A stretch of DNA of 64,000 nucleotides from Cnuella takakiae (lineage in GTDB: Bacteria; Bacteroidota; Bacteroidia; Chitinophagales; Chitinophagaceae): the NCBI RefSeq assembly GCF_001953305.1, contig NZ_MTFE01000010.1, positions 2,513,716 to 2,577,715 of the forward strand, given 5' to 3'. Positions 25,801-33,258 of the stretch are shown piece after piece; within the stretch, counting starts at the first letter, position 1; every line of letters begins with the position of its first letter. The notes under the pieces are model-generated. The model searched no databases. It had not been told where the DNA came from and saw nothing but the letters and a program-made list of their open reading frames with translations. A program made the translations under genes and the position numbers.

Positions 25801-27054
25801 TTGCTCCCGCATCACCACCTGTACGGTTTCCCTTGTTTGCTGGCGCAAAACGATTTGTTTACCGGCTGTAAGCTTTGCCAAAATGTCTTCATTATAATGC
25901 CTGATGGTAAGCAGGGAAAGTCCTTTTTCAAGGTGTACATCAAACAACCCGCCAGCAGCCTGTGCAAACTGGTCCAGCTTTTCTTCAAGATTGTCGGTTA
26001 GGCAAAGTATGCTGATGGCGGTGATCTGCGTAAGGTTGGGTTTGAACTTCAGTCGTTGAAACAGGATGTCTATCTCGCTGTTCAGTCCTTCGCTTACAAA
26101 GGAGTAATCACGGGATGTGAGTTCCACAAGCACCTGTGCTTGCTTGTATACGATAATGGGGGGCAGGCCTGCGATATTTCGGTTATGTATTACCGTACCT
26201 TCTTCCTGTGGATGCAGGAAGGATTTTACATACAGCGGGATATCCTTGTTCTGCAAGGGCTTGATGGTCTTGGGATGGATCACCTGTGCTCCGTAATAGG
26301 CCATTTCAATCACCTCGCGGTAGGTCAGCTCCCTGATCCATTCGGCATCGGGATAGAGCTTGGGATCGGCATTCATCACCCCCTGCACATCTTTCCAGAT
26401 GGTTTGGCTTCCGGCATCCAGCAGGTGGGTAAAAACAGCTGCGGTATAATCGCTGCCTTCGCGGCCGAGTGTCGTGCTTTCGTTTTCGTCCGTAGCGCCA
26501 ATAAAGCCCTGGGTAATCAGCACCTGGGTTTGCCGGAACAGGGGCAGTACTGTGGTTTGTACTTTTTCATTGGTATATACCCAATCGATGCGGGCATCCC
26601 GGAAATTATTGTCGGTGCGGATAATGTCGCGCACATCCAGCCATTGGTTGGATATGCCTTCGGTTTGCAGGTAATGGCTGATGATGGCGGTAGACAGCAG
26701 TTCGCCGATACAAACCACCTGGTCGTAGTAATAATCGTAATTGCGAACCGGTTTATCATGGAGCAGCCATTCTACTTCTGTAAACAGGTCGGCCAGTTGA
26801 GGGAGGGGCACCGGTGTAAGTTGGGTGCAAATATCCAGGTGGCTTTGCTTGATGGCTTCAAAAAGGCGGAGGGCTTCTTCCTTTTCATTGCGGTAAAAGG
26901 TTTCCACTACCGTTTCCAATGCATTGGTGGTTTTACCCATGGCCGAAATCACCACCAGCAGCGGCTGACCGCTATAGCTGGCCAAAATCTCTTTTACATT
27001 CCTGATCCTTTCTGCTGTACTCACGGAAGCGCCGCCAAACTTGAACACCTTCAT
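25798..27054 (-). CDS. lysC: aspartate kinase
   Basis: Phosphorylates aspartate at the entry of the Lys/Thr/Met pathway. 418 residues, a monofunctional aspartokinase: kinase domain with MKVFKFGGASVSTAERIRN, GFIGATDENESTTLGREGSDYTA and IWKDVQGVMNADPKLYPDA, then two ACT-type regulatory segments (about 275-418: VLVELTSRDYSFVSEGLNSE and the C-terminal half). Feedback inhibition is expected but which amino acid cannot be told. A near-match -7 element (CATCTTTG) lies 20 bases upstream on the minus strand. Confidence 0.93.
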   Translation of the reverse strand: MKVFKFGGASVSTAERIRNVKEILASYSGQPLLVVISAMGKTTNALETVVETFYRNEKEEALRLFEAIKQSHLDICTQLTPVPLPQLADLFTEVEWLLHDKPVRNYDYYYDQVVCIGELLSTAIISHYLQTEGISNQWLDVRDIIRTDNNFRDARIDWVYTNEKVQTTVLPLFRQTQVLITQGFIGATDENESTTLGREGSDYTAAVFTHLLDAGSQTIWKDVQGVMNADPKLYPDAEWIRELTYREVIEMAYYGAQVIHPKTIKPLQNKDIPLYVKSFLHPQEEGTVIHNRNIAGLPPIIVYKQAQVLVELTSRDYSFVSEGLNSEIDILFQRLKFKPNLTQITAISILCLTDNLEEKLDQFAQAAGGLFDVHLEKGLSLLTIRHYNEDILAKLTAGKQIVLRQQTRETVQVVMREQ

Positions 27055-27092
27055 GTTGAGGTAAAATTTGGTGCAAAGATGAGGATGTGAAG

Positions 27093-27148
27093 GTTTTTTG
27101 TTTTTTGTTTTTTGTTTGGAGTTTGGAGTTTGGAGTTTGGAGTTTGGA
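27093..27148. repeat. heptad array H, left arm: GTTTTTT x3 and GTTTGGA x5
   Basis: Eight perfect heptads in one phase, three GTTTTTT then five GTTTGGA, 56 bases. The inverted partner is at 27324-27361. Confidence 0.92.
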
Positions 27149-27197
27149 ACAAACTTTCCAAAGTACGAAAGATATTCAGGGCCTATTAGGAACTGTC

Positions 27198-27218
27198 ATG
27201 CCGAACTTGTTTCGGCAT
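27198..27218. repeat. REP-like palindrome ATGCCGAA-N5-TTCGGCAT
   Basis: Eight-base arms ATGCCGAA and TTCGGCAT around CTTGT. I recall the wider motif GTCATGCYGAACTTGTTTC recurring between genes in related Bacteroidota genomes; this is memory, not a search. The gap 27055-27363 contains this and array H and no gene. Confidence 0.6.
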
Positions 27219-27323
27219 CTCCTTCTAAATGAGAGTGTCTTTATTCAGAAGGGGGTGCCAAAACAATTTCGTTGGGACCATATCTCGCCGGTAACAAATC
27301 CATTTTCCAACAGGAGTTCGCTT

Positions 27324-27361
27324 CAAAAAACCAAAAACTAAAAACAAGAAACCAAAAACCA
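27324..27361. repeat. heptad array H, right arm (CCAAAAA)
   Basis: Phased 7-mers CAAAAAA, CCAAAAA, CTAAAAA, CAAGAAA, CCAAAAA, ending three bases before the fucosidase stop. It is complementary to the GTTTTTT half of the left arm. Confidence 0.85.
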
Positions 27362-27363
27362 TT

Positions 27364-28821
27364 TTACTCGCCAATTCCTCCCTTCATCTTTATAACAAAC
27401 GGTGTTTGCTTGATATCTCCCGGTTGAAGAGACGAAAGATCAATAACCATATTGTTGCCTGCCTGACGGCCTTTCAAAAGCTTATTGCTACCCAACAATT
27501 GAAGGGTAGTTCCTGCAACGGGTTTGAAATTTTGGATGCTCACCTGCTGCCGGTATTCGGGAACGATCACAAAAAGGTCCTTGCCCTTGCGGGTATAAAA
27601 CTGTTCGATATAGGCGCTGTCCCTGCGGGGTTGTACCATTTTACCGATGTCATAGCCAGCCATGAATGCGGGTCCTTTCTTTTCGGCACGGGGGCCGCTG
27701 CTCCACTGGTAGGTTTGCTTCCATGCTTCGGTGCCATAAATGGCCTCGCCATTTACCTGTAGCCAGTTTCCTATTTCCAGCAGTCTTTCCTGCATGATTA
27801 CGGGAATGCGGCCATCGGCGGTGGGTCCGATGTCCAAAAGCAGGTTGCCGCCACGGGCCACCACATCGGCCAGCAGCAGGATGAGCTGTCGCCCTGTTTT
27901 GTAATCGTCCAGTTGTTCGTTGCGGTTGTAGCCATAGGAGTGACCAATGCCCTGGCTTTCCTCCCAAATTACATCGGGGTTCATGCCTGCACCATACTCG
28001 GAAGTAGTATAGGTGGCCCCGGTATTTTTCTCCCTGGTGTTTTTGCCCCAACGGTCGTTTACCACCACGCTGTCCTTCACCGGCGATTCGTTGAAAAGCC
28101 AGGCTAGCAGTTCCTCGCTGCGCCATGCTGTATCCGATATATCCCATTCGCCATCAGAGAAAATTACCGATGGTTTGTATTTGTTCACCAGGTCTTTGAA
28201 CTGTGGATGCATGTGTTCGCGTACATAACGGTCCTTATCCGAAAGCCACAGCGGGTTGAACCATTCGTATAAGGAGTAGTAGTAACCCATTTTCAACCCG
28301 GCGTCTTTTACCGCATTGGTGAGGTCGCCCAGCAGGTCGCGTTTAGGGGTACCTGTTACCGCATTCCAGGGCCGCCCCCAAGCTTTGTCGGCTTCAGGGC
28401 TGTTCCAAAGGGCATATCCTTCGTGGTGCTTGGAGGTAAGCACAACATAGCGGGCACCCGAGCGACGGAAGATATCTGCCCAGTGTTGCGGGTTGTACAG
28501 TTCGGCGCGGAACTGTTTTTCAAAATCAGGATAGGTAAAGTTTTCGCCGTAGTTCCTGGTATGAAAAGCCCAGAAATCTTTTTGTTTTGGCGGCAGCCGG
28601 TTCCAATACCATTCGGAATAGGAGTAGCCGCTGTTGGGAATAACCGGGGCATAGGCAGGAACGGCATAAACACCCCAATGGATAAAGATGCCAAACTTGT
28701 CGCGGTGAAACCAGGAGGGTATCCCCCTTTTGTTGAGCGAAGCCCAGTTGGGGGCAAAGGGTTGTGCTGTAGCCGCAAGGTTAAGGGCCAGCAGCAGGCA
28801 AATGGCAATCGTTCGTTTCAT
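27364..28821 (-). CDS. GH29 alpha-L-fucosidase, secreted
   Basis: Retaining alpha-L-fucosidase that removes terminal fucose from glycans. 485 residues from the ATG at 28821, which starts the signal peptide MKRTIAICLLLALNLAATAQ. GH29 landmarks: FGIFIHWGVYAVPAY, SEWYWNR, YVVLTSKHHEGYALW, and the nucleophile region VIFSDGEWDI, then a C-terminal beta domain with IGPTADGRIPVIMQERLLEI at the end of the barrel. No SusCD or other glycosidase is adjacent, so its glycan source is not indicated. Confidence 0.93.
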   Translation of the reverse strand: MKRTIAICLLLALNLAATAQPFAPNWASLNKRGIPSWFHRDKFGIFIHWGVYAVPAYAPVIPNSGYSYSEWYWNRLPPKQKDFWAFHTRNYGENFTYPDFEKQFRAELYNPQHWADIFRRSGARYVVLTSKHHEGYALWNSPEADKAWGRPWNAVTGTPKRDLLGDLTNAVKDAGLKMGYYYSLYEWFNPLWLSDKDRYVREHMHPQFKDLVNKYKPSVIFSDGEWDISDTAWRSEELLAWLFNESPVKDSVVVNDRWGKNTREKNTGATYTTSEYGAGMNPDVIWEESQGIGHSYGYNRNEQLDDYKTGRQLILLLADVVARGGNLLLDIGPTADGRIPVIMQERLLEIGNWLQVNGEAIYGTEAWKQTYQWSSGPRAEKKGPAFMAGYDIGKMVQPRRDSAYIEQFYTRKGKDLFVIVPEYRQQVSIQNFKPVAGTTLQLLGSNKLLKGRQAGNNMVIDLSSLQPGDIKQTPFVIKMKGGIGE

Positions 28822-28858
28822 ACCCTTAAGCAACGGAAAAGGGGCCATATATAAAAAA

Positions 28859-28890
28859 ATGCAGGCCTGTTTTTATCAACAGGCCTGCAT
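28859..28890 (-). terminator. terminator after the TMEM220-like gene
   Basis: Arms ATGCAGGCCTGTT (28859-28871) and AACAGGCCTGCAT (28878-28890) are perfect 13-bp complements; on the minus strand a run of seven T follows. Confidence 0.85.
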
Positions 28891-28901
28891 TTGGTTGGAG
28901 C

Positions 28902-28936
28902 GATGCTTCAAGCTTTTAGCAACAAGCTGCAAGCCT
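28902..28936. repeat. heptad array I (CAAGCTT-like)
   Basis: Phased 7-mers GATGCTT, CAAGCTT, TTAGCAA, CAAGCTG, CAAGCCT, the same family as arrays at 25556 and 25717. Confidence 0.7.
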
Positions 28937-28954
28937 GGGAATATCGTTTAAAAA

Positions 28955-29350
28955 TTATGCGTATGCGCTTCGGGGTGTTGTTTTTCGTGAAGCAAAATAA
29001 TTGACCAGGAAAGTCCCGATCAGGATCAGTAGTCCGAAGAACTCGCGGGTGTCTTCAATCCACGGTTTGGTAGCCTTCATGGTTTGGGCAATGTTTTCGG
29101 CATCATGCTGGTTAAGCCAGTCAATAACCCCATCGTGCGTAAACAGCAGGTAAAAAGCATAAACGCTGTACAGGATGGTGGCTATAAGGTAAGCCTTAGG
29201 GTAAAAGCGGCCTTTGGCTGCCTGGAAGCAGAGCAAAGTGCCAAAGAGGTAAATGGGCGCCCACAGCCAGGGATCGGGGTCGTTGTACTGGAGCACGGCA
29301 GATACCAGGAACAAAAAGGCAAACAGGTAGTTGAAGATTCGAAGGGCCAT
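28955..29350 (-). CDS. TMEM220-family small membrane protein
   Basis: 131 residues with about four hydrophobic segments and the conserved QYNDPDPWLWAPIYLFG loop characteristic of the transmembrane 220 family, whose function is not known. The C-terminal part includes KPWIEDTREFFGLLI. The promoter element TTACTTTG at 29355 ends four bases before the ATG and the hairpin at 28859 ends the unit, so it is monocistronic. Confidence 0.85.
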   Translation of the reverse strand: MALRIFNYLFAFLFLVSAVLQYNDPDPWLWAPIYLFGTLLCFQAAKGRFYPKAYLIATILYSVYAFYLLFTHDGVIDWLNQHDAENIAQTMKATKPWIEDTREFFGLLILIGTFLVNYFASRKTTPRSAYA

Positions 29351-29354
29351 GATT

Positions 29355-29362
29355 CAAAGTAA
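29355..29362 (-). promoter_or_regulatory. -7-like element TTACTTTG before the TMEM220-like gene
   Basis: Minus-strand TTACTTTG, then AATC, then ATG at 29350; same 8-mer as at 8338. Confidence 0.5.
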
Positions 29363-29492
29363 AAATCTTTTGCAATACAATGCGTGGCAAAAGGAAGCTA
29401 TTGGGAATGATTTATATCAGCTGGCACAACATGTCGGTGTTTGGCGCACCGAAGGAGGGGCGGGTTTGGCTTTGGCCGGCGATAAATCAATT

Positions 29493-29523
29493 ACCCCTGA
29501 CAGGTTTTGAAAACCTGTCAGGG
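29493..29523. repeat. perfect REP-like palindrome, 15-bp arms
   Basis: CCCCTGACAGGTTTT, a single central G, AAAACCTGTCAGGGG: both arms match over all 15 bases. No T-run follows on either strand, which argues against an ordinary terminator, although it lies 14 bases downstream of the cupin stop. I recall similar CTGACAGGTTTT palindromes dispersed in Bacteroidota genomes. Confidence 0.8.
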
Positions 29524-29536
29524 GTTCCAGGCAGGG

Positions 29537-29860
29537 TTAAATCTTATAATCTTCCCGCTCCGGGGTAAACACATCCAGCAGCAGGCAATCTGTAATGGAG
29601 CGACCGCCATGCACCACACCACCGGGTATCACGGCCACCACACCGGGCTCAAGGATGCGGGTTTCATTGCCAACGGTCAGCTCAAATTTTCCTTCCAGCA
29701 CATGTGCCACCTGTTCGTGCGGGTGCTGGTGCATGGCAAAATCAAGACCGGCCTTCATTTCCCAATAAGCGAAGGTCATGGTTCCGGTATGGATAAACCT
29801 GGCTTTGGCGCCAGGCTGGAATTCTTTGAACGGTAATTCGGGCACTTGGGTAAAAGACAT
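29537..29860 (-). CDS. small cupin-domain protein
   Basis: 107-residue single-domain cupin. Motif 1 has [21 protein letters not shown] with two His and a Glu that can bind a metal; motif 2 is [16 protein letters not shown] with the last His ligand. Such proteins bind small ligands or act as isomerases or dioxygenases; nothing here chooses among them. Transcription reads toward the palindrome at 29493. Confidence 0.88.
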   Translation of the reverse strand: MSFTQVPELPFKEFQPGAKARFIHTGTMTFAYWEMKAGLDFAMHQHPHEQVAHVLEGKFELTVGNETRILEPGVVAVIPGGVVHGGRSITDCLLLDVFTPEREDYKI

Positions 29861-29896
29861 AAGGATGTTTTGCAGGCAAAGGAAGGTAAATCAGGC

Positions 29897-30160
29897 ATGA
29901 ATTTTAAGGTTCTTATCAAAAAGCCTATGGAAAGAGATCCCAAACAAACTGAACAGCAAACACCCGAAACAGATGCTGCCGACCGAAAGGCTTTGGCAGG
30001 CAATGGCCAGATGGATGCGCAGAAGATCGAAGCAGCGCACCAACAAGCAGAACAGGATATGGAAGCCGATGCCGAGTTGACCGCAAGCAGTCCCAACGAT
30101 GATTTGGACGAAGGCGAAACAGCCAGACTGGGAGAAGACATCCCGGACATCATTGGCTAG
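29897..30160 (+). CDS. small acidic hydrophilic protein, unknown function
   Basis: Up to 87 residues with no hydrophobic segment, rich in Glu, Asp, Gln and Ala (DAQKIEAAHQQAEQDMEAD), predicted disordered or helical. The first ten residues (MNFKVLIKKP) differ in character from the rest, so translation may really start at the ATG at 29927 (MERDPKQTEQQ). It resembles in composition the next small gene; both look like stress-associated hydrophilic proteins, which is inference only. Confidence 0.55.
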   Translation: MNFKVLIKKPMERDPKQTEQQTPETDAADRKALAGNGQMDAQKIEAAHQQAEQDMEADAELTASSPNDDLDEGETARLGEDIPDIIG

Positions 30161-30283
30161 ATCAGCGTTCAAACGGCACCGACCAGGAACCGGGTAGTAG
30201 CCAGGTACAAATGTTTGAATATAGGGCCAGGTGGTAATGGCCAGTGCGGATGCATATTCTTTTAACCAACAAAACACCCAACT

Positions 30284-30640
30284 ATGAGCAAGGAGAGACA
30301 GGAAAACTTTAATAAAGAACGCAAGAGCGATGCGCGGAAAGAATTTGAAGAACAGGATAATGCCGGACGCTTTGCCGGCGAAGACTTGGATGCACAGGCA
30401 GCAAGGGCACAGGCCGAAGATAAAATCAGGCAGGTGGAAGGCAGCCTTTCGGAGCAACACACCGTGCGCGAGGTAATACCCGAAGATGCGCCGCCACCCA
30501 TGGATGGTGCGCAACCCAATAACGAAGGCAGCGAGGCACAAAACGTAAGCACCCAGCGTGCCGATGCCGGGCAACTGTTGAACAATGACCGGAGCATGGA
30601 TGATGCAATTGGCAAGGCCAACCAGGGTGGCAACCGATAG
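30284..30640 (+). CDS. small hydrophilic protein, unknown function
   Basis: 118 residues, highly charged, no signal peptide or membrane segment. N-terminus MSKERQENFNKERKSDARK is basic/acidic repetitive; the middle is acidic and the C-terminus contains NNDRSMDDAIGKANQGGN. Composition is like hydrophilins or KGG-type stress proteins, but no family is recognised. It ends 70 bases before a strong terminator at 30711. Confidence 0.65.
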   Translation: MSKERQENFNKERKSDARKEFEEQDNAGRFAGEDLDAQAARAQAEDKIRQVEGSLSEQHTVREVIPEDAPPPMDGAQPNNEGSEAQNVSTQRADAGQLLNNDRSMDDAIGKANQGGNR

Positions 30641-30710
30641 TGCCGGCCTCCGTCATTGTTGTTGAAGGCAAGACTGCTAAATTTACCTGCAGGCTTGCCA
30701 GCCTTTACGG

Positions 30711-30748
30711 AAAGCGTTGTGTTTCTGAAAGATGCACAACGCTTTTTT
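30711..30748 (+). terminator. terminator after the small hydrophilic gene
   Basis: AAAGCGTTGTG and CACAACGCTTT form 11 bp around a 13-base loop, followed by TTTTAT. The remainder of the gap 30641-30960 holds the promoter at 30897 and no recognised gene. Confidence 0.82.
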
Positions 30749-30896
30749 ATTGCCGGACAAAAAGGGTGTGAAGTGGTGTTACAACCAGGAAAACACTAAT
30801 GTTAAATTTCAAAAGGCAAAGGTTTGCTTGCTGCTGTAGCAGCTATCCTTTTACATTTTGACACCAATCAAACTTTAATTGTATGAAACGCTCCAA

Positions 30897-30904
30897 TACA
30901 TTTG
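30897..30904 (+). promoter_or_regulatory. -7 element TACATTTG for the VOC-rlpA unit
   Basis: Perfect TAnnTTTG match giving a leader of about 50 bases before the ATG at 30961. It lies inside an 19-codon frame beginning at 30883, which is therefore unlikely to be translated. Confidence 0.5.
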
Positions 30905-30960
30905 TACCCTGCCGGCTAAGTTTTCCTTTATCTTTTTTCCTTACCAACAGGTAACTATTT

Positions 30961-31341
30961 ATGGTAATCAGTCATATTGCATTGTATGTTTCCGACCTGA
31001 AAAGGAGTACTGCTTTTTATGCTGGTGTACTTCAGTTGCAACCTTTGGAAGAGCCATTCAAGTTGGGCATACACAGCTGGTTTTCGTTGGGCGATAGGTG
31101 TCAGTTGCACCTGATTGCAGGTGCCAGGCAGGTACCGGCATTGCACATCAACCATCACCTGGCTTTACGCACCGACAAGTTTGATAACTATCTGGAACGC
31201 CTAACCGAAAATAGCATAGAATACTTTACTCCCGACCATCAACCCAATACCGTATCTGTGCGACCTGATGGTATCCGGCAGGTGTTTTTCCAGGACCCGG
31301 ATGGCTACTGGCTGGAGTTGAACGATGAACCTTTAACCTGA
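30961..31341 (+). CDS. VOC/glyoxalase-family protein
   Basis: 126-residue single VOC module. N-terminal half [21 protein letters not shown]-terminal half with [15 protein letters not shown]; the metal-ligand positions correspond to His5, a central His/Glu region and Glu in YWLEL. The family includes glyoxalase I, fosfomycin-resistance enzymes and dioxygenases; this short form gives no substrate clue. It is 14 bases upstream of the rlpA-like gene and probably shares its transcript. Confidence 0.88.
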   Translation: MVISHIALYVSDLKRSTAFYAGVLQLQPLEEPFKLGIHSWFSLGDRCQLHLIAGARQVPALHINHHLALRTDKFDNYLERLTENSIEYFTPDHQPNTVSVRPDGIRQVFFQDPDGYWLELNDEPLT

Positions 31342-31355
31342 AACAGTATACGAAC

Positions 31356-31709
31356 ATGAAGGTGTTGCCTTGTTTGCTTTTGGTGCTCTTGGTTGTCAGT
31401 TCTTGTGCCCAACCGCTGGTGGAGCAAGGTGCCGCATCTTATTACGCCGATAAGTTCAATGGACGGAAAACCGCATCAGGAGCTATTTTCCGCAATCGCA
31501 AGAAAACGGCTGCACATAAAACTTTGCCATTTGGTACCCGCGTCAAGGTTACCAATTTGAAGAATGGCCGCTCGGTAAAAGTGCGGATCAATGATCGGGG
31601 TCCCTTTGTTAAAGGCAGGATCATTGATCTGTCTAAAAAGAGTGCGCGAAAGATCGGGATGTTACGGGACGGCGTAAGCGAAGTTCGCCTTTCTTACAAA
31701 TTGAAGTGA
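31356..31709 (+). CDS. RlpA-like lipoprotein with double-psi beta-barrel
   Basis: 117-residue lipoprotein: signal with lipobox VVSSC, then a DPBB domain with [19 protein letters not shown] and the conserved acidic residue in [18 protein letters not shown]. RlpA proteins are septal lytic transglycosylases that cut denuded glycan strands. There is no SPOR domain, so targeting to the septum through SPOR is not supported. Confidence 0.9.
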   Translation: MKVLPCLLLVLLVVSSCAQPLVEQGAASYYADKFNGRKTASGAIFRNRKKTAAHKTLPFGTRVKVTNLKNGRSVKVRINDRGPFVKGRIIDLSKKSARKIGMLRDGVSEVRLSYKLK

Positions 31710-31853
31710 GATTTCGTTGGATAAGTGACACTAACTCCTACCTGTACTCTTTATTGTGTGGAAGGTTGCATTTTTTATTTGGCACAATAGTTGGCAAGAG
31801 CTGCCCGGTTTCCGGAAGCCACTATCCTTAACACTTAACCAAATACAGCAGTC

Positions 31854-32171
31854 ATGAAAATGATCCTGAAAAGCACCACTGCTCTTGCACTTGCGTCTAT
31901 AGCTCTTTTTTCTTTCAAGCCCCATACTGCATCAAGCCTCAAAGGCAAAATTGCACCTGCTGAAAGTGTTGGTACCGTTTGGGCCATTGCAGGCACCGAT
32001 TCGTTGAAAACAAGTGCTATCGAAGGCGAGTTCAGCTTTGCTGAAATCAAGCCTGGTACTTATAAGATCGTAGCGGAAGCAAAAGCTCCTTACAAAAACC
32101 TGGAGAAAGAAGGCGTTGAAGTAAAAGAAGGCGAAACCACTGACCTGGGTACCCTGATGCTCCAACAATAA
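31854..32171 (+). CDS. small secreted carboxypeptidase-regulatory-like protein
   Basis: 105 residues: signal peptide (MKMILKSTTALALASIALFS) and one beta-sandwich module of carboxypeptidase-regulatory type (EGEFSFAEIKPGTYKIVAEA). Such modules are common in Bacteroidota envelope proteins; a free-standing one has no assigned role. Its own strong terminator follows at 32182. Confidence 0.75.
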   Translation: MKMILKSTTALALASIALFSFKPHTASSLKGKIAPAESVGTVWAIAGTDSLKTSAIEGEFSFAEIKPGTYKIVAEAKAPYKNLEKEGVEVKEGETTDLGTLMLQQ

Positions 32172-32181
32172 TTTAGGATAT

Positions 32182-32225
32182 AAAAGCCTGCCTTGCATTT
32201 GTGACGATGCAGGGCAGGCTTTTTA
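32182..32225 (+). terminator. long terminator hairpin, 17-bp arms
   Basis: AAAAGCCTGCCTTGCAT and ATGCAGGGCAGGCTTTT pair over 17 positions with one G-T pair, then T-rich sequence. Confidence 0.85.
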
Positions 32226-32360
32226 TTAATATTTCAAAGTAATAAGATAAATCGGGTACAACGGAAAACAATGTACGAACCACAAGTACCACGGTTGATT
32301 ATTGTACTTTGAAATGAGGCTGTTTTCGATAATGATATTGGTATCATCCGTAACAAAAGT

Positions 32361-33074
32361 TTAGTAGGCCTCCACCTGGCCGCCACCGCTGGTAACGATT
32401 TCTTTTGTTCCGGGGTTTCCTTTGTAACGGATGCGTGCACCCCTGGTAGCTTCTGCAAAAAGCATATCTGAAACATGAACAGTAGCCTGTGCGCCGCCGG
32501 AGGCTGAAATGTCTACTTCGATTGCCGTTGTTTCTGCGGCTTGCAATTCGGACCCACCCGAAAGTGTTCCAAATAAATTATTCGTTTGTCCTTTTATCCA
32601 CAACCTGGAAGCTCCCGAAAGGTCAAACTGGGTTTGTATGGATGTACCTTCCACCCTTGCTTTTGATCCACCTGATAACACCATTCTGAGGTTAGCGGCA
32701 TTATTTTCAAAACCTTTTATTTCCCCTTCAGCAGCCCCGGACAGCACAACGGAAGACAGCTGCGGCAGGGTTATATCTATTTCCACCACATCGCGCTGGA
32801 TGCGGTTGCGCTCAAAGTCAAACTCCAGTGTATTGCCGGGTTTCATCTGGAGGCGCAAATCATCAATATCCCGATTACAACCCTGGGCGCTAATGCTAAA
32901 AGTTTGGCCTTTAGTAATGTTCAGGTGAATGGCACTGCCTGCAACAATACGGCTGAAGCCTGTTTCAGTATAGGTTCGTGTCGTGTTTCCATCGCAGGGT
33001 TTTTCTTTTTCGCAGGCACCCAGCAGGAGGGTGGCGCCCAGCAGGGCGGAAAGCAGCAATTTATTTTGGTACAT
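32361..33074 (-). CDS. GIN-domain (DUF2807) lipoprotein, putative adhesin head
   Basis: 237-residue lipoprotein from the ATG at 33074: signal with lipobox LLLGAC, then a repetitive beta-helix region (GFSRIVAGSAIHLNITKGQ, LSSVVLSGAAEGEIKGFEN, FDLSGASRLWIKG) typical of the DUF2807/GIN domain annotated as a putative autotransporter adhesin head. Cell-surface or periplasmic location is expected; function is unproven. A -7 element lies at 33135, giving a leader of about 55 bases. Confidence 0.88.
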   Translation of the reverse strand: MYQNKLLLSALLGATLLLGACEKEKPCDGNTTRTYTETGFSRIVAGSAIHLNITKGQTFSISAQGCNRDIDDLRLQMKPGNTLEFDFERNRIQRDVVEIDITLPQLSSVVLSGAAEGEIKGFENNAANLRMVLSGGSKARVEGTSIQTQFDLSGASRLWIKGQTNNLFGTLSGGSELQAAETTAIEVDISASGGAQATVHVSDMLFAEATRGARIRYKGNPGTKEIVTSGGGQVEAY

Positions 33075-33134
33075 GGTTAAGGGTTTTATAAGCAGTTCAT
33101 GGTTTTGCAGGCCCAAACGGGCTGCAGGTGCGGA

Positions 33135-33142
33135 CAAAACTA
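33135..33142 (-). promoter_or_regulatory. -7 element TAGTTTTG for the GIN lipoprotein
   Basis: Minus-strand TAGTTTTG matches TAnnTTTG, about 60 bases before the ATG at 33074 and 117 bases from the divergent prfB start. Confidence 0.45.
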
Positions 33143-33244
33143 CTTGCGGCACCAGTCCTGGTCAAGCATAAAGAGGACGAGCGGCAAGGCTTGTTAAGCT
33201 TTTTGATAAAATGATTGCCGGAACTTTGATATGACCGTTTGGCC

Positions 33245-33252
33245 TAAATTTG
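33245..33252 (+). promoter_or_regulatory. -7 element TAAATTTG, leaderless prfB promoter
   Basis: Perfect TAnnTTTG match, six bases (CGCCCT) before the prfB ATG at 33259. Confidence 0.65.
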
Positions 33253-33258
33253 CGCCCT

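Noticed and set aside
26056-27090. 344-codon open frame antisense to aspartate kinase
   Set aside because: Shadow frame without motifs over a well-supported gene.
30883-30951. Short frame MKRSNTFVPCRLSF upstream of the VOC gene
   Set aside because: The best promoter element (30897) lies inside it, so the transcript would begin after its start codon.
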